Assembly: GCF_030272615.1 (NCBI RefSeq)
Contig: NC_081415.1
Span: 508,326,873-508,390,872 of the forward strand
Length of the DNA stretch: 64,000 nucleotides
Direction: 5' to 3'
DNA from: Cryptomeria japonica
Taxonomy: Eukaryota > Streptophyta > Pinopsida > Cupressales > Cupressaceae
Shown here: positions 10,374 to 21,329 of the stretch, one piece after another
Numbering within the stretch: position 1 is the first letter of the stretch
Layout of the letters: every line of letters begins with the position of its first letter
The notes under the pieces: model-generated
The model's database searches: none
Told to the model about the DNA's origin: nothing
What the model saw: only the letters and a program-made list of their open reading frames with translations
Made by a program: the position numbers and the translations under genes

Positions 10374-11779
10374 AAATCAAATTCATGATTTTTAAAGATA
10401 AATTGAATGATTGTTTTAGATTTTTCCTCAAGCTTACAGTTCATTTAAAAAGGAAATTATCTCATTTTCTTTTTTCTTTTTTCTTTTTAATAGACCCAAA
10501 AAAGATGAAAATACACCAAAACATTATTATTATTTTTTGTGACATAACATTTCAATAAAAAAGGGAAAACAAAATTATTTGTTTTTAATTTTCTTCCTCT
10601 CATCTCAAATCAGCACGTAACTCTTTCTTTCTTCTTACACATTAAAATAGAATCATATAAATTTATTTTATTAAATTTTTAAAAGGTGGTCCTCCAACAA
10701 TTTTCTTGTATATTATAAAGTATGGAACAAATCCATTATTATTTGGGGAACAATTTTCTTGTATATTATAACTTTTTTGCAAGTGCGTCTTACTTTTTCT
10801 AGCTTTTGGCCTGATTTTCCACGCAATTTTCTTGAAGGACAATAATTTGATGGGAGAAGTCATTAAACATAATTAAAAAATAATAATTTGATGTGATATG
10901 TTTTGATTTTTTTTATTTAATTGTTTTATAAATTTTATCTAAACACGCATTTATTAATTTATTATACTTTTTATTAATTAGTGAGATTCAAGTGATGTGG
11001 CTAATAAAATATGAAAGATTTGTATCTTGTCATATGAAAATGAATTTTAAAAATTAAAGTTTCGCAAAACAAAGTCAAGTATGTTTATTTTTTTATAAAA
11101 CAATGATTTTTGTGTGATAATTATCTTTTATTTAATAATATGTTTATCTTTATGTCTAAATCGACTTGATTCTCAAATCTTAGATTTGCAAATCATTCCT
11201 TAGAATGGAGGATCACAAACAATCCTTACATAGTAACAAATGATGGGTGTTTGTGTAATTACCATTTATATTCACTCAAACCTTTTTCATGTGAACACAA
11301 AAAGTTTGGATATAATTTTAATTCATGTTTTTATTTGTGACTTAAAATGAGACTTTGAAAATTTAATTTCATTTATGTCATTTCATTCATATATCTAAAT
11401 TAAAATTTTGATTAGTTTTTCTTAATTATTTTTTCTTTCAGAAATCAAACATAGATTTAATTCTCGAACAAAAATGTTGTAAAAGTTGAATATGAATGTG
11501 AAGTAGTATTTTATTGAAAGATGATGATACTACATAGAAAAGTAGAAGCCAAAGCAACTTTGCTCGCGGATATAAACTTGATGATTATCGATTCTGAAAC
11601 TTCATTTGGAAGGTGACTCTTAGATTATCGCTAATTCAATCATTAAGGATGAGGAGCAAGGTTGAGAAATCAACAAGTATATCAAATTAATCAAAGCTAA
11701 GTTAATCCCATATAATGATTTTAAAATAACAAATATATTGTGAGGTAGTAGTCAGGGGGAAGTACTGTACTTATTTCTT
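10374..11779. other. Gene-free AT-rich spacer
   Basis: No coding sequence could be supported. One local direct repeat, CAATTTTCTTGTATATTATA, occurs twice within about 55 bp near 10697 and 10750. Long A/T tracts dominate. Confidence 0.5.
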
Positions 11780-12600
11780 TTCAATGTAAGAATGATCAAA
11801 GGAAAGGGGGAAGTGTTAGAAATAAAAGAAGAGTTTGTCATGACACTTTTGGCTGAAGCTAGTATGTACCCAATTGAGGCTTTGACGGTCATTTGGTTGT
11901 TATGTTGCTTAAAAAAGGTAGAAAGTATGGATAAGCACTGTTGGCCCAACTTGATTGTTGAAGAGAACTTAAGTCGTAGGAAGAAGACTTGGAAGAAACA
12001 AAATAACAAGTGGATGAACAAGTGGGACAAGAATTTGCACAACTGTCTCAGCAATAAAGAGGAGATAAAAAAGTGGGTCTTAGAGAAATTTAGGAATGTC
12101 ATGTGGATAAACCAGTTAGGCAGGAAAAAAGCATACTATATTAAAGAATTCAACCCTACTTGGGCACATGATGAAAAAGAATATTTGAAGTACGCAATCA
12201 ACAGTAAGGCCAAAATACTAATTGCACAATTAAGGACTAGATCTCACCATTTGAGATGTGAAACTGGTAGATGGAAGGTGCCAAAGAAGAGTGGGAAGAA
12301 AGAACGTGTCTGTTTTGCAGCAAGAGGACAATAGAAATAGAATGGCATTTCATTATGGAGTGTACAACGTATGAAGACATTCGCAGCCAGTTTGATAATG
12401 AATTAAAAGTGGACAGTTTGAGTGAGCTTTTTGAAGAGTAAAGACTTCACAAAAGTGCGAGCCTCTTAATCAAGATTCACAAGAGAAGATCCAGCATAGA
12501 AAAGAACTTCAAACTGAGATCATATGAAACTTCTGGGTCCCTTAGGCCGTTGGGTCTCGTGGACATCATTGAAACTCATTCATTCATTATAAAGAAGGGA
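11780..12600 (+). pseudogene. LINE 3' fragment (same family as 17.85-19.76 kb)
   Basis: An open segment at 11792-12334 encodes a region homologous to the C-terminal part of the LINE at 18.2-18.9 kb. Shared landmarks are EALTVIWLLCCLKK / EAIALVRLISYLKR, KTWKKQNNKWMNKWD / KTWMRQNRKWFRKWD, and NQLGRKKAYYIKEFNP / NKELGRKKNYYIEEFNP. After a frameshift near 12330 it continues with a zinc-finger-like CLFC...HFIMEC block. The RT domain is missing, so this is a 5'-truncated or eroded copy. It ends only about 350 bp before the receptor kinase start codon and could therefore overlap that gene's promoter. Confidence 0.75.
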
Positions 12601-12639
12601 ACAATTCCTTTGACTGTGTATTAAATAATTTAAAAATAG

Positions 12640-12946
12640 AATACAATAGACAGTTATAAACAACCTAACAGTTTTATTATTGATTAGAAATAAAAAAATA
12701 GAATTTTTTAATTAAAAAAATACAATCAAATATGCTTTCTGATATGATTGTATGTGCTCTGCTCATAGAGTTTGAGAACAGTGTCGAACTTTAAAAATTA
12801 GTAATTATTGCTTACGTGGAACGTGAAGTAAAATTCTCCCGACATTTTTTCTCGGCTCCTGCACAACCTCTCGCTGGTACATACACCGAGGCCTTTCCAT
12901 TTCGTTTACAAGGGAGGATTAGAAATTTTCAGTACGTTACAAGAAA
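12640..12946 (+). promoter_or_regulatory. Probable promoter and 5' UTR of the receptor kinase gene
   Basis: The sequence changes from AT-rich to more mixed composition. Two ACGTG cores lie close together at 12814-12818 and 12821-12825 (TACGTGGAACGTG), the core recognised by plant bZIP factors. The start ATG at 12947 has A at -3 and G at +4, a good plant context. No convincing TATA box could be fixed, so the transcription start is unknown. Confidence 0.35.
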
Positions 12947-15900
12947 ATGGAATACATTTTATTTTCATTAATGTTGATGTTGCTCTTTTCATTCTCAACT
13001 TCACTCCAATCTCCTATTCCTGACCAGCAATCTTTGTTGAAATTCAGAGCTGCAATCACCTCCGACCCAAATAATTCCTTAGCAAATTGGAATTCCAGTA
13101 TTCCAATGTGTAATTGGACCGGCGTTAGATGCTCTCATAATTCGCAGCAAGTTTTGGGGCTTGATCTCAGAGGTATGGATTTGCAGGGCGTCATTTCTCC
13201 TGCGCTTGGGAATCTCACGGCTCTGGTTAATCTCATTCTCCTCGATAACCAACTGCATGGGAGTATTCCGGGTGAGCTAGGCAAGTTGACACGGTTGAAG
13301 AATCTTATATTGCCTCAAAACTACTTTACAGGTACAATTCCACCCTCTTTCAAAAATCTCTCAGCCTTAGATCAATTGGACTTGTCGCTCAATAATCTCC
13401 ATGGACCTATTCCTCCTGAAATAGGCATGCTCACCAAACTACATTTGCTCTACCTCTATGATAATCAGTTGTCAGGTAGTATCCCTTCCTCCATGGGAAA
13501 CCTGTCAGAGTTGATTGTTTTGCAACTGCTAAATAATAGTCTCACAGGTCCTATTCCAACTGAAATAGGGAATCTCCACGACCTAGAGGAGCTCGTGCTC
13601 TATAACAATAGATTGGTAGGAACGATTCCTTTAGAAGTGGGGATGCTCCTCAATTTGCAAGTACTTAGTCTATGGGGAAACAAGCTTAGTGGAATCATAC
13701 CAGATTTCTTAGGAAATTGTTCTAAACTAGAGAAACTCGTACTCTATGACAATCAGTTGTCAGGAACTATTCCTTTTGAATTGGGGATGCTCCTCAATTT
13801 GCAAGTACTTAGTCTATGGGGAAACAAGCTTAGTGGAATCATACCAAATTCCTTAGGAAATTGTTCTAAAATCGAAATAATTAACCTACGGAACAATCAA
13901 CTGAATGGAGCTGTGCCTAATGAGTTGGGCAATTTGCTTTTCCTTGTAAAAATTATATTAGAGCATAATCAGCTTGTTAGTAGCAGCAATGTCTCTTTGG
14001 CATTTCTGACTGCTCTCACAAATTGTTCCCACCTAGAACATATAAAAATGTCCCACAATAATTTGAACGGTGTTTTGCCTCCATCCATAGGCCACCTTTC
14101 TTCGAATCTCTCCATCTTTGATTTAGGGAACAACATGATAAGGGGAAACATACCTCAACAAATTACCAATCTTACCAGCTTAACCTACTTGAACTTAAGC
14201 AATAATCTTTTAAGTGGGTACCTGCCATCTGGGCTCAAAAGATTCTATATCTTGGAAAGATTGGATTTGAGCGGTAACAGTCTAGGAGGAGGCCTTCAAG
14301 ATAACATTGTCAATATGAAAAGTTTAGGGGAATTAGATGTTAGTTGGAACAAGCTATCAGGAAGAATACCAGGCTCTCTTGGTAGATTTCAACAGCTGAG
14401 AAGACTTTTTCTGCACCACAACTATTTCTCCGGAGAGATACCTTCTGGTTTGCAGAGATGTCCAAACTTAGAACTGGTCGACTTGTCTAACAACCACCTG
14501 AGTGGAAACATACCTGGAGAAGTTATGGCAAGTCTTAAAAACCTTCAGTTTTAATTGAATCTATCATCGAATTTCCTACAAGGACATCTTCCTGCGGAAA
14601 TAAGTAAAATTATAAGTGCTCAAGCAATAGACATTTCTTGTAACAGGCTTGATGGAATGATTCCGTCAGCACTTGCAAACTGCTTAGCACTGGAGCATCT
14701 CAATCTCTCTCATAATGCCTTTGAAGGTCCGATACCAGATGCACTTGGCAAGTTACAAAATTTGGAATCTGTTGATCTTTCTTTCAATTTCCTGTCAGGT
14801 ACAATACCTACGTCTCTTGCAAAAATGAAAGTGCTTCGCTACTTCAATGCTTGTTTCAACAATCTGACAGGTGAAGTTCCAAAAGGAGGGTTGTTTTCAA
14901 ATAACACATTTAATGCATCATTTATGGGAAATACTGGTCTCTGTGGTCCAGACAAATACTTAGTGCATGCATGTCCAAACCAGGGTAAAAGAGTGAAGTC
15001 ACTACTCACAAAAATGATTTTGTCAGCTGCTGGAACAACTGCATTTTTACTGTGTACTTCAATCTTTGGAATACTGTGGTGTCGGAAATATTCATCACAT
15101 CAATTTGATCTTCCAGATTTCATGATTGGAAGACTGAGATATCCAAAGTTTAAATATCAAGATCTGGTCAATGCTACAAATGGATTCAGTGAGACAAATT
15201 TGCTTGGTATGGGTGGCTTTGGATCAGTCTATAAAGGAATTTTAAGAGATGGTATGGTGGTTGCAATCAAAATTCTCAATTTCCAAAATCAACAACTCCA
15301 AAACAGTTTCAAGAGAGAATGTAAAATCCTGGCAAGGACTCGACATCGAAATCTCATTAGAGTTATAAGTGCATGTTCATACCTTAACTTTAAGGCTTTG
15401 ATTCTTCAATTTGCTACAAATGGAAGCTTGGAAAAGCATTTGTATACTGAAAGTAATGAGGAGGATGTTTGTGAGCTCAAAATTGATGAATGCCTGAACA
15501 TTGCTATTGATGTGGCCCATGGCATGGAATACCTACATCATGATTGTCCTACCCAAGTTGTTCACTGTGATTTGAAACCTAGCAATGTGCTTCTAGATGC
15601 AAATATGACAGCCCTTGTAGCCGATTTTGGTATCTCAAGATTGGCTGGTCCTGCAAACTTAATTGATTCCTTGAGCACATCAATTGCCCTGAGAGGATCT
15701 ATTGGCTACATAGCTCCTGGTAAGCCTTCTTCTACTATTAAATTTTTTTTTTAAATATTTCGAGAACAAGATGTGGTATCAACTGCAACTTTGTGAATTG
15801 CAGAGTATGGATTGGGAATGAACATTTCTACAAAAGGGGATGTTTATAGCTATGGAATTCTCTTGTTAGAGATGGTCACAAGGAAAAGGCCAACTGATGC

Positions 15901-16243
15901 CATGTTTGCTGATGACCTGAACCTCCCAAAGTGGGTGAGATCAGCTTTTCCCCAGAGGTTAGCAGACATTGTTGATAGGAGGTTGTTAGAGAATGTGGAG
16001 ATGGAACACAATGAGTGGCTTGTTTCTTTCATACATATTGGCTTGCTCTGCACAACTGAATCTCCCCAAGAACGACCGAGCATGAGAGATGTAACAAGGC
16101 AATTGGAGGTTCTAAGAAGTATTTTCATAGGAGGTGCAACACCAGCTTCCAATTTAGCAAGAACCATATCAGATTTGGTGCTGAATGCCAGTGCTAATGC
16201 AACGGAAGAGGGGCTTAGTTCCAGTGGGAGCTCTACATATTAG
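12947..16243 (+). CDS. LRR receptor-like kinase, subfamily XII (FLS2/EFR/XA21-like), interrupted by one in-frame stop
   Basis: A plasma-membrane receptor kinase of the pattern-recognition type. Order of domains: signal peptide (residues 1-23, hydrophobic after MEYILF); LRR N-cap with CNWTGVRC; about twenty 24-residue LRRs of plant type (LxGxIP); TM segment near 690-710; kinase from about 750. Kinase motifs are intact: glycine loop GMGGFGSV, VAIK lysine near 775, HCDLKPSN near 873, DFG near 893, APE. The HRD Arg is replaced by Cys, so it is a non-RD kinase, typical of immune receptors. One intron, 15720-15803, phase 1, splits the APE motif, the position common in this subfamily. Exon 2 is 15804-16243. 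A TAA at 14552-14554 (codon 536) ends the frame within the LRRs; the same frame reopens at once and runs on for some 390 residues to the intron. The product is therefore a secreted LRR fragment, or this is a recent pseudogene or null allele. The ligand is unknown. Confidence 0.93.
13592..13879 (+). repeat. Tandem duplication of two LRR units (2 x 144 bp)
   Basis: Segments 13592-13735 and 13736-13879 are nearly identical, notably from GGATGCTCCTCAATTTGCAA onward. The period of 144 bp equals 48 residues, exactly two 24-residue LRRs, so the frame and solenoid geometry are preserved. The similarity is far higher than between other LRRs in the gene, which points to a recent unequal exchange. Confidence 0.9.
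14552..14554 (+). other. Premature stop codon in the receptor kinase
   Basis: TAA sits between KNLQF and LNLSSNFLQG. In related receptors this LRR strand usually carries an aromatic or other residue here, so a single base change such as TAT or TAC to TAA would explain it. No frameshift accompanies it. Confidence 0.85.
15720..15803 (+). other. Intron of the receptor kinase gene
   Basis: The 84-bp intron begins GTAAGC and ends GAATTGCAG, with a T-rich stretch inside. Splicing joins CCTG to AGTATGG, restoring A-P-E-Y-G. The phase-1 position inside the kinase activation segment agrees with other members of this receptor subfamily. Confidence 0.93.
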
Positions 16244-16399
16244 CTACATACATATATAAAACAGTCCTAAGGTACTTACTTATTCTACAATATTATAGTT
16301 TTATGACATTAAATTATAACTAAGGACAAAAACTGCAATATATGATAAACAAAGAAAGATTGTCTGCCGGTCTATATATGCGTCTATAAGTGAGACAAA

Positions 16400-17670
16400 C
16401 ATCTCATGTGTGATTTTAAAATAGGAGAGGAAGGAGAAATCTTAAGAAACAAATTTCAAGTAATATCAAACCACTTTCACACTCACAAATGGTGCTTTAT
16501 AGGTTTTTGCTCTCTTTTTTATTTCAATAGAATTAAAGAATTTATTTATTTGAAGTTTTCTTTTAAAATACAGGGAGAGATTTTGTGTAAATTCAATATG
16601 GATTATTGTCTAGATAATTTAAGAGTATGGGTTTTCTAGAATTATAGCCTTTCAAGGGGTATGAGATAATTTGATGAAATGCATTGAATGTAGCTTGACA
16701 TGGATTGTTGTCCAATAATTTAAGAGATCTGTAATTTGAGAGTTTGAGGAATTGGTAATCTAGAAACTCAAGAATTTATATTGAGAGCTATACCCTCCTA
16801 GAGGTTATGAGCTACTTTTATAAAGTTCCACTTAATTCACGAATTATTTTTTAAAGATATTTTTATTAAAAAATATAAATTTGTTATTTTGTTCAACATG
16901 TTTTGTTGTATGAGATGTACAACTTAAGGGGATGTGCTGAACTGTTAAGATTTAAATATTGTAATAAAGTCATCTTAATGACATCTATTTTATTATGGTT
17001 ATTAAAATAAATAGTTAAATTGTTATAAGTAGTTTAAGATAGTTTTATAAAATTATGAGAATTCAATGCTTTATAAAGATTTGTACAACTCGATACCAAA
17101 TCTTGAATGGACTTAATAATTTTATTATTGTATATTTATTATTGCCATTATGAATTTGATTTATAACAATATTGGTGTCTATCATTTTCAAAAAAAATTA
17201 TTTCAATTCAAGTCTATTTTAATTCAATAGACTATTTTCTATAAATCTTGAAAAATGTGTACTCAATGTTTATTATAAAACATATATAATTATTGGAATG
17301 GATTCAAACGTAATTCCAATAATGCACTTGTGGTTTTTACTAGTTTCTTATCCCTGGCTCCTAGATATTTTAACATATTTCTGATAATGTATGAATGTCT
17401 TGTTACTAATTAAAAAACATATATATTTCTAGAGTGGTTTTAAAAAAATGATTTATCGGTAGGTTCAAATGTTACTCTTTTACCATAATGAAATGCAAGT
17501 CACCTTTGGTTTAGCTTATTGCTATTTCCGTGATACAACTTTTCCATTATAAAAACCTTTTATTAGTGTTAAACATTATGGCTTCACTAAATTCGTGTTC
17601 AACATTGGTAGGGAAATCAATGAAGCTATGATATTAGTTAGAGAGCTAAAATATTAATTGCCTACAAGGT
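16400..17670 (+). repeat. Dispersed repeat, with inverted relative at 51.48-52.06 kb
   Basis: Segments 16400-16850 and 17455-17665 match, in reverse orientation, the contiguous region 51480-52060. Shared landmarks include TCAATATGGATT, CTTGACATGGATTGTT and AAATTCGTGTTCAACATTGG. Between them, 16850-17455 is extra here and may be the tail of a Copia element: it holds AAGGGGATGTGC followed by TGTTAAG at about 16926-16945, which looks like a purine tract next to an LTR start. No intact coding region was seen. Confidence 0.55.
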
Positions 17671-17849
17671 TGGGGTCTTATGGAGGGGGGCTTCCTAAAA
17701 AATAGAGTTGGTGCTCTCATGAATTTGTATTGCACTTAAGTTTCAAAATTTAAGCTCCTAAATTTAAGGATGTTGGCAATGCCATTTTAAGTTTAAACTC
17801 TTAAAATTAAGCAAGCTAGTTGAAGAAGAAGAAGAAGAAATTATTTTAA

Positions 17850-19760
17850 GTCCACAAGGCTAAATATAGCCTATGGGACAAATCCTTTCACAAAACAAAC
17901 TCTGCATTTCAACTCTTTCTTGTTCAGAATGATGATGAGAGTGCCTAAATTCTCCACACACCCTTCACTAAATAGATTTCCCCAAGAACTAGATGCCAAA
18001 GTGCTTTCAAAACTGTGTCTACTAGCTTTGAAAGCGTCACACTCAAGAATGAAGTATTTTTTTGTTTCAACTTTACCTAAAGTGCAGAAAATGCACACTC
18101 TTTCCTCCCAAACTTCTTTAGGTATTTTCCAACGCCTAGTTTCACAGCGAAGTTGATGAGAATTAGTTCTTAATTGAGCAATGAGGATTTTGGTTTTCAT
18201 GATATGTGGGCCCCAATTTATGCTTTTTGAAGATGGTTACGGGAGGGATTAAACTCTTCAATGTAATAATTTTTCTTCCTCCCTAACTCTTTATTCCAAG
18301 CACGCTTGTAGAACTTATCCATAACATAAGCCTTTATCTCCTTATTGTTCAAGGGGCACATGTTCAAGTATATATCCCATTTTCTAAACCATTTTCTGTT
18401 TTGTCGCATCCAAGTCTTCGTTCTTTTGCATAATGTGTCATTGAAGACGATTTTAGGCCATCGACCTTCTTCCATTTTCTCAATTCTTTTCAAATAACTT
18501 ATGAGTCTCACCAAAGCAATTGCTTCCATAGGTGCAGCCCCAACTTCACTTAGTATGATATCATAAGGGATTGAATTTTTGAGCTTGAACTTGTTTGTAA
18601 TCAAGTGTTTTTGAATTTGTTCAATTTGTTTCCACTGAGAATCAAAATTGTTGTTGGCCCACACTTCGCAGCCATAAAGAACAACCAAAAGCACTAAAAT
18701 CCCAAAGAGAGTTTGGGTAGTCTTCCAATCCCATAACTCTTCCTCTTTGCATCTATTTTGAAAAGCATAAAATGTTTTCCAACCTCCCAACATACGCTTC
18801 TTTCTGTAACCTTCCCAACTTAGATTTTTGTTGAAGTCAATTTTGAGGTACTTGTAATCTACCATTTCTTCGAGAACACTTCCTTCAAAGAAGAACTTGT
18901 GTTGATTCTACTTTCTTTTGCTAGAGAAAACCATCACTTTCATCTTGCTAATGTTGACTTTCATGCCCACTGTTCTATAAAACTACTCAAGCGATTGTAA
19001 GTGCTCTTCTAAGCCAAGAGCAGACCTAGCAATCAAAATAAGCTCATTTGTATACAAAAGAAGCTTTATAACAAACTATCCCAAATGAACACCATCACCT
19101 CCTTGTAAGTTAAACCATTCTTCAAATTTGTCAATGTATAAACCAAAGAGGGTAGGAGACAAAGGGCACCCTTGCTTGACCCCGATATCACTCCTTAAGA
19201 TTTCAGATATATGCCAACTGAAGTTTGGATTTTGACTTTAACCTCCTCATATAGCCTATGAACAACTGCTCTAAGATGTATAGGAACCCCTATTTCCTCC
19301 ATTCTTTGTCAAAGTTTAACTTTAGGGACCGTTTCAAAAGCCTTTTTGAAATCCACAAAGCAACAAAAAGCTTCCTCTTTTTGCTCCCACACCTTTTCAA
19401 TAATGTGTCTTAGAGTAATACCATGATTACTTGTGGAATGCTTAGGTCTGAAACATGTCTGCCCTTTAGCACATTTATTACTTTCTTCCACCCAGTTGCT
19501 GATTTTGTTTTCTATCATACTGCTAAATAACTTTGCAAATAAAGGATTTATCATAATGATTCTATAATTGGATGAATTATTGACATCACCACTCTTGAAA
19601 AGAGGTATGGCTAAACTAGTTGTCCAATCCGTGGGGAACCCTTTTTATAAATAAATTTAGTTTTCTCTCTAAGATTCAGATGATTGACAAGTGGCATAAA
19701 ATATTCCTAAGTTGTTGGGACAATTTCTAGCCCGACCCCATTTTCACCTCCTTAAAATTA
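17850..19760 (-). pseudogene. LINE reverse transcriptase remnant, minus strand
   Basis: Reading on the minus strand from 19760: AIPLFKSGDVNN, then FRPKHSTSNH and FVDFKKAFETVP (RT motif A region), GVKQGCPLSP (RT motif B), a degraded active-site motif, GxxVLYGCEVW, and a long C-terminal domain ending with a Cys-rich CIFC...ILEC block (18200-17871). This order, with YGCEVW, is that of non-LTR elements distinct from the L1-type copies elsewhere in the window. The active-site tetrad at 19043-19054 reads Y-T-N-E instead of Y-x-D-D, and several stops and shifts are present, so it is dead. Open segments are 19554-19309, 18865-18218 and 18200-17871. A relative lies at 11.8-12.6 kb. Confidence 0.85.
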
Positions 19761-21300
19761 CATGCCTAAAAGGTAGGGGCTCCTATTTTTTGGGAAAAGA
19801 TTCTAAATAATCCCATAGAAGAAAAATAATTTCTTCATGGGACCACCTCTTCCTTAAAAATAGAACTTAAGCCCCCTCCATGAGACCCCTATTGAAAATT
19901 TGTCATTTCTTTAGGGAGTTGAATAAATGGGTAGATGATAGAATGTAAGGTTGGACTATTACACATAGGGGACATTTGTCTTTGGATTTATCTCATATGT
20001 TCGAGCAATTAGTTAGGGAGGATAGGAATGGATAATTCATTATTCTTTGTAGGATCGTTGACCATTCTTTCTTTGTAATCTTTATTTGTGTTTGATAAAT
20101 TTTTACCCCTTTTCTAAAAAAAAATAGTTTCTAACAAAGATAATTATTAGTTAAGATACTTTAAATTTGAATTGTTTATAATTTTTTAAAGACTTTTTTA
20201 ATTATATAATTAAATATAATAAATAATTTTGAAAAAACTATAGATTTCTCATCCATATTACCAATTTCAAATTTAAAACATGTACAAATTTAGGATTTAA
20301 AATAGCATCTTTCAAACTATAAACAATTCATTTTAAAAATTTAGAGCATGATAAAACTACTCAATCACATTTGAGCTCAAGAGTTCAAAATTAATGCTTA
20401 GAATAAAAATTTAAAAATCCTAAATCATAAAAATAATTTTTATTTTTAAAAAATAAGAAATTTAAAAAATTACTCATGGAATTCTTTATGCTAGGAGAAA
20501 TTTGGCTTTGAAATATCTAATATTTTTTCAACCCTATCTGATATCAAATATTCTTTGTTTTGTTTTCAACGCTCTACATTTTGACAAACTTGTGGATCAC
20601 AAAATATAAAACTTACTAAAAATTGAGAACCAACAAATAGATATATCTTTTTTGTTATAATAGATGTACATTTTTTTATAACGAATATCTATTAATTGTT
20701 ATAACAAATATCCATTTTAATTTGATATTACCAAACCAAAATCAACCTTTATTTGATGCATATATAAAGTCAAATATTCATTTTAGAACTTTGGTTAAAT
20801 AAAGATGCATCTTTTTACCTATTGCAACTATTTGACCCATGATGATTTTGCATTCACCTTCTTTAGAAAAGTAATAATATAATTCATTGAAAATGACAAT
20901 CGTATATTTCTTCTCTATCTAAAATGTTTCTTTGGGATTCTAATTATGCCATAGACTTTAAAAACCTGGTCGTTAATAAAATTATATTGCTATTGCTCGT
21001 AAGAATATGAAGAAATTTAATGTAGGTCCAAATGAAGAGAGTAAAAAGTAAAAAAATTGATAAAATGCCAATAACCAGTGGTGGAGGGTTAAAACAAACT
21101 TGTTTTTCATTTTTTTGTTGCTCCTACTGGAAGACTGTCAAATCTATCAATTCTCTTGAAAAACAGCATCAGAAGTAGCAAATCTATCAATTTGAATAAC
21201 CTTTTTTTTAATTCATTTCGACAATGCAAAAAATCAATGATAAACTTTCCAACAATGTCAATAAAAACCGGCGTAAGACAATTACGAATCAGTGAAAGTT
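19761..21300. other. Gene-free AT-rich spacer
   Basis: No domain or structural RNA is visible. The stretch is dominated by A/T runs, with an ORF of 66 codons at 21107-21307 that has no recognisable features. Confidence 0.45.
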
Positions 21301-21329
21301 CTAACATATAAAATGGAAGTTATGGAAGG

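Noticed and set aside
13969-14151. Minus-strand frame inside the receptor kinase gene
   Set aside because: Shadow of the LRR coding frame; likewise 15850-16167 minus opposite the kinase domain.
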